From Streptomyces purpureus (GTDB lineage Bacteria > Actinomycetota > Actinomycetes > Streptomycetales > Streptomycetaceae), in assembly GCF_014648195.1 (NCBI RefSeq), contig NZ_BMQQ01000001.1:193690-257689 (forward strand): a stretch of 64,000 nucleotides of DNA. Direction: 5' to 3'. Under the pieces are notes generated by a model that was not told the origin of the DNA, searched no databases, and worked only from the letters and a program-made list of their open reading frames with translations. Position 1 is the first letter of the stretch, and each line of letters begins with the position of its first letter. The position numbers were made by a program, and so were the translations under genes. This document shows positions 59,374 to 64,000 of the stretch, in pieces.

Positions 59374-60093
59374 ATGGCTCTGGCAACGCGGACGGCTCGG
59401 CGCCCCGACCGACAACCGTCCCCCACACGCGGCTTCTGGGGATCGACCGTCGGCAAGAAGACGGTCATGGCCGTCAGCGGTCTGATCATGCTCGGCTATC
59501 TGGTCGCCCATGTGATGGGCAATCTGAAGGTCTTCTTCGGGCCAGGCGAGTTCAACGCCTACGGGCACTGGCTGCGCACCATGGGCGACCCCGTCCTGCA
59601 CTACTCCTGGGCGCTGTGGCTCGTACGGATCGTGCTGCTCGCGGCCGTCGCCGCGCACGCCGTCAGCGCGTACCAGCTCAGCCGCCGGGACATCAAGGCC
59701 CGCCCCACCGCCTACGTCCACCGCCGCAGGGGCGCGAGCTACGCCACCCGCACCATGCGCTGGGGCGGGATCATCCTCGCCCTCTTCATCGTCTGGCACA
59801 TCCTCGACCTGACCACCGGCACCGTCCACACCGGCGGATTCGAGGAGGGCAAGCCCTACCAGAACGTCGTCGACACCTTCTCCACGTGGTACGGCAACGT
59901 CATCTACATCGTCGCGATGCTCGCCGTGGGCCTGCACGTCCGGCACGGCTTCTGGAGCGCCGCCCAGACCCTCGGCGTGGGCAGCGCCCGGCGCGACCGG
60001 GCCCTGAAGCTGATCGCCAACGGCCTGGCGCTGGTGCTGACCGTGGGCTTCATCTCCGTACCCGTCGCCGTCATGACCGGAGTCGTGAGCTGA
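59374..60093 (+). CDS. sdhC: succinate dehydrogenase/fumarate reductase cytochrome b subunit
   Basis: A 239-residue membrane subunit with five transmembrane helices, of the single-subunit diheme (type B-like) class. Histidines for haem lie in [42 protein letters not shown] and [11 protein letters not shown]. It anchors the flavoprotein and iron-sulphur subunits and passes electrons to or from menaquinone. It is followed one base later by sdhA. Confidence 0.9.
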   Translation: MALATRTARRPDRQPSPTRGFWGSTVGKKTVMAVSGLIMLGYLVAHVMGNLKVFFGPGEFNAYGHWLRTMGDPVLHYSWALWLVRIVLLAAVAAHAVSAYQLSRRDIKARPTAYVHRRRGASYATRTMRWGGIILALFIVWHILDLTTGTVHTGGFEEGKPYQNVVDTFSTWYGNVIYIVAMLAVGLHVRHGFWSAAQTLGVGSARRDRALKLIANGLALVLTVGFISVPVAVMTGVVS

Positions 60094-60094
60094 C

Positions 60095-62073
<1,979 letters not shown>

Positions 62074-62077
<4 letters not shown>

Positions 62078-62820
62078 AGCTCAACCTGCGCGTCTGGCGC
62101 CAGAAGAACGCCGACGCCCCCGGCGACATGGCCACCTACGAGGTGGACGGCATCTCCTCCGACATGTCGTTCCTGGAGATGCTCGACACGCTCAACGAGG
62201 AGCTCATCCTCCGCGGTGAGGACCCCGTCGCCTTCGACCACGACTGCCGCGAGGGCATCTGCGGCGCGTGCAGCCTCGTCATCAACGGCGACGCGCACGG
62301 CCCCGAGCGCACCACCACCTGCCAGCTCCACATGCGCTCCTTCCAGGACGGCGACACCATCGACGTCGAGCCCTGGCGCGCCGCGGCCTTCCCCGTCGTC
62401 AAGGACCTCGTGGTGGACCGCAGCGCCTTCGACCGGATCATCCAGGCCGGCGGCTACATCAGCGCCCCGACCGGCTCGGCGCCCGAGGCGCACGCCACGC
62501 CCGTACCCAAGGCCGACGCCGACTTCGCCTTCGAGCACGCCGAGTGCATCGGCTGCGGCGCGTGCGTGGCGGCCTGCCCCAACGGCTCGGCGATGCTCTT
62601 CACCTCGGCGAAGATCAACCACCTCAATGTGCTGCCGCAGGGCGCCCCGGAGCGCGAGACACGGGTCCTCGACATGGTCGCCACCATGGACGAGGAGGGT
62701 TTCGGCGGCTGCACCCTGACCGGCGAGTGCGCCACCGCCTGCCCCAAGGGCATCCCGCTGCCGTCGATCGCGGCGATGAACAAGGAGTGGCTGCGGGCCA
62801 CCCGCAAGTCCCGCCGCTGA
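62074..62820 (+). CDS. sdhB: succinate dehydrogenase/fumarate reductase iron-sulphur subunit
   Basis: A 248-residue subunit. The 2Fe-2S motif is [20 protein letters not shown]...TTTC; the C-terminal ferredoxin part has [16 protein letters not shown] and [15 protein letters not shown] for the 4Fe-4S and 3Fe-4S centres. It transfers electrons between FAD and cytochrome b. It is the last gene of the operon. Confidence 0.95.
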
Positions 62821-63135
62821 CCCCGCCGCGGCGCCTGTTTCCGGACAGGTTCCCGGCGTGACCCGGACCACGTCCGGCGCCCCGGAGCGGTAAATCCTTC
62901 ACGAGACCGTCACATTCTCCGCAAGGTTTTCGCTCCGGGGCGTGCGGCGGGGCGCCGACAGCAAGATCAACTCCGTTCAACTCTGCACTACGTATGGGGA
63001 CATGTCCGCATCGCGGCCAACCACTCCCCGGAGATTTCCGCAGCTCACCGCGGGCCAGGTAGGTATGGCTCCGCCGGGGGACATGACCAGCCCCCGGCAC
63101 GACCACAACCACCGTGTTTCTCTGGGGGGTTCTCC
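62821..63135. other. 315-nt region upstream of the melanin operon
   Basis: No gene. A stem GCCGGGGG/CCCCCGGC (63073-63080 with 63091-63098, 10-nt loop) lies 38 nt before melC1. The AT-richer stretch TTCAACTCTGCACTACGTAT near 62977 may hold the mel promoter. No clear terminator for the sdh operon is visible. Confidence 0.4.
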
Positions 63136-63528
63136 ATGTCCACCATCACCCGTCGTCAGGCGCTCGGCGTCGCCGCGGTGGCCGCCGCGGGCATCGCCGC
63201 CGCGGCGCCGGCCGCCGCACGCGCCGTGCGCACACCCGACGCCGCCCCGGCCGCGGCGGCCGCCGGACCGGCCGCCTTCGACGAGGTCTTCGAGGGGCGC
63301 CGCATCAAGGGGGGGCCGTCGCACGGCGGCGCCCACCACGGGGGGCACCACGGCGGCGGCTACGCCGTCCACATCGACGGCGAGGAACTGCACGTCATGC
63401 GGAACGCCGACGGCACCTGGATCAGCGTGATCAACCACTACGAGCCGCTCGCCACGCCGCGCGCCGTGGCCCGTGCCGCCGTACGTGAACTCAAGGGCGC
63501 CCCGCTCGTCCCCCTCACCCTCGTCTGA
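63136..63528 (+). CDS. melC1: tyrosinase cofactor / copper chaperone MelC1
   Basis: A 130-residue caddie protein for tyrosinase. Tat signal with [15 protein letters not shown]; His-rich copper-handling stretch ([17 protein letters not shown]); conserved core [20 protein letters not shown] and a C-terminal helix after [16 protein letters not shown]. MelC1 binds apo-tyrosinase, delivers copper and carries it out through Tat. The ribosome site is GGGGGG. It lies 18 nt before melC2. Confidence 0.93.
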   Translation: MSTITRRQALGVAAVAAAGIAAAAPAAARAVRTPDAAPAAAAAGPAAFDEVFEGRRIKGGPSHGGAHHGGHHGGGYAVHIDGEELHVMRNADGTWISVINHYEPLATPRAVARAAVRELKGAPLVPLTLV

Positions 63529-63546
63529 TCCGGAGCCCTCCGCACC

Positions 63547-64000
63547 ATGACCGTACGCAAGAACCAGGCCCTGCTCACCGCCGCCGAGAAGAAGCGTTTC
63601 GTCGACGCCGTTCTCGAGCTGAAGCGCAACGGCCAGTACGACACCTTCGTCACCACGCACAACGCCTTCATCATGGGGGACACCGACACCGGTGACCGGG
63701 TCGGCCACCGCTCGCCCTCCTTCCTGCCCTGGCACCGCAGGTTCCTCATACAGTTCGAACAGGCCCTCCAGGCCGTCGACCCGGCCGTCGCCCTGCCCTA
63801 CTGGGACTGGACCGCCGACCGCACCGCCCGCTCCTCCCTGTGGGCGCCCGACTTCCTCGGCGGTACCGGCCGCACCCGCGACGGACAGGTCATGGACGGC
63901 CCCTTCGCCCGCTCCGCCAACCGCTGGGCCGTCACCGTCCGCGTGGACGGCCGTGACTTCCTCCGCCGCGACCTCGGCGCCGGCGGCCGCCAGCTGCCCA
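63547..64000 (+). CDS. melC2: tyrosinase MelC2 (N-terminal part, runs off the window)
   Basis: The first 151 residues of the copper oxidase that makes melanin from tyrosine. ATG 63547 gives MTVRKNQALLTAAEKKRFVD. The three CuA histidines are at the canonical Streptomyces positions 38 (THNAF), 54 (GHRSP) and 63 (PWHRRF), followed by PYWDWTADRTARSSLW. It has no signal peptide of its own, as expected for export with MelC1. The CuB half lies beyond the window end. Confidence 0.93.
   Translation, partial: MTVRKNQALLTAAEKKRFVDAVLELKRNGQYDTFVTTHNAFIMGDTDTGDRVGHRSPSFLPWHRRFLIQFEQALQAVDPAVALPYWDWTADRTARSSLWAPDFLGGTGRTRDGQVMDGPFARSANRWAVTVRVDGRDFLRRDLGAGGRQLP

Overview
The window is high-GC actinobacterial DNA and almost certainly a Streptomyces chromosome. 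The supporting markers are a melC1/melC2 tyrosinase pair, an S-adenosyl-methyltransferase next to a PAS-GGDEF-EAL protein of the RmdA type, many GTG/TTG starts, an IdeR/DmdR-type iron box, Gly/Ala/Pro-rich secreted proteins, and very GC-rich hairpin terminators. The block lipoprotein / methyltransferase / RmdA / LysR / succinate dehydrogenase (54-63 kb) recalls the SCO0922-SCO0930 region of the S. coelicolor left arm. That is from memory and was not computed. No rRNA, tRNA, CRISPR array, integrase or complete insertion sequence was found.

Region 1 (0.3-10.4 kb) holds an anti-sigma-like ATPase and then a compact aromatic catabolic cluster. Its genes are an aryl-CoA ligase, a hotdog thioesterase, a flavin monooxygenase fused to an Old-Yellow-Enzyme domain (2-aminobenzoyl-CoA / salicylyl-CoA 5-hydroxylase type), a nitrilase, a gentisate-dioxygenase-type bicupin, an FAH-family hydrolase, a maleate cis-trans isomerase and a PaaX-type regulator. 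Together they read as a route from salicylate (perhaps from an aryl nitrile) via CoA thioesters and gentisate to maleate, fumarate and pyruvate.

Region 2 (10.5-14.5 kb) is a siderophore ABC importer (ATPase, lipoprotein, fused double permease) behind an iron box. Region 3 (14.5-20.7 kb) is a scrap yard: fragments of tag, a beta-lactamase-fold hydrolase fused to a DJ-1/AraC-type regulator, an intact arsM, a frameshifted arsR, pieces of an aquaporin and of an FAD monooxygenase, an AbiEii-type nucleotidyltransferase pair, and one unknown gene.

Region 4 (20.7-32.7 kb) carries panD, a proline-rich peptide next to a protein resembling eukaryotic RhoGDI, an Rpf-LysM-M23 cell-wall hydrolase, a DMT transporter, a secreted beta-carbonic anhydrase, an FhuF-like ferric reductase, an SDR enzyme with a CxxC knuckle, a 56-residue orphan protein, an LMF-family membrane protein, and a DUF1990/YndJ pair with a twin operator facing a lipoprotein.

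Region 5 (32.8-45.8 kb) is signalling and lipid metabolism: a PAS-GAF-PP2C-HATPase phosphatase, a WS/DGAT acyltransferase, an Fpg/Nei glycosylase, an orphan zinc anti-sigma factor, a LytTR/LytS two-component system around a DUF485/sodium-solute symporter, an ECF sigma factor overlapping a PaaI thioesterase, and a CapA lipoprotein. Region 6 (45.8-55.2 kb) concerns the envelope: LysX, a polysaccharide deacetylase, a class F sortase, and two convergent small surface proteins that share an unusual pre-anchor motif. Region 7 (55.4-64 kb) has the methyltransferase, RmdA, a LysR regulator, a complete three-gene succinate dehydrogenase operon and the melanin operon; melC2 runs off the window.
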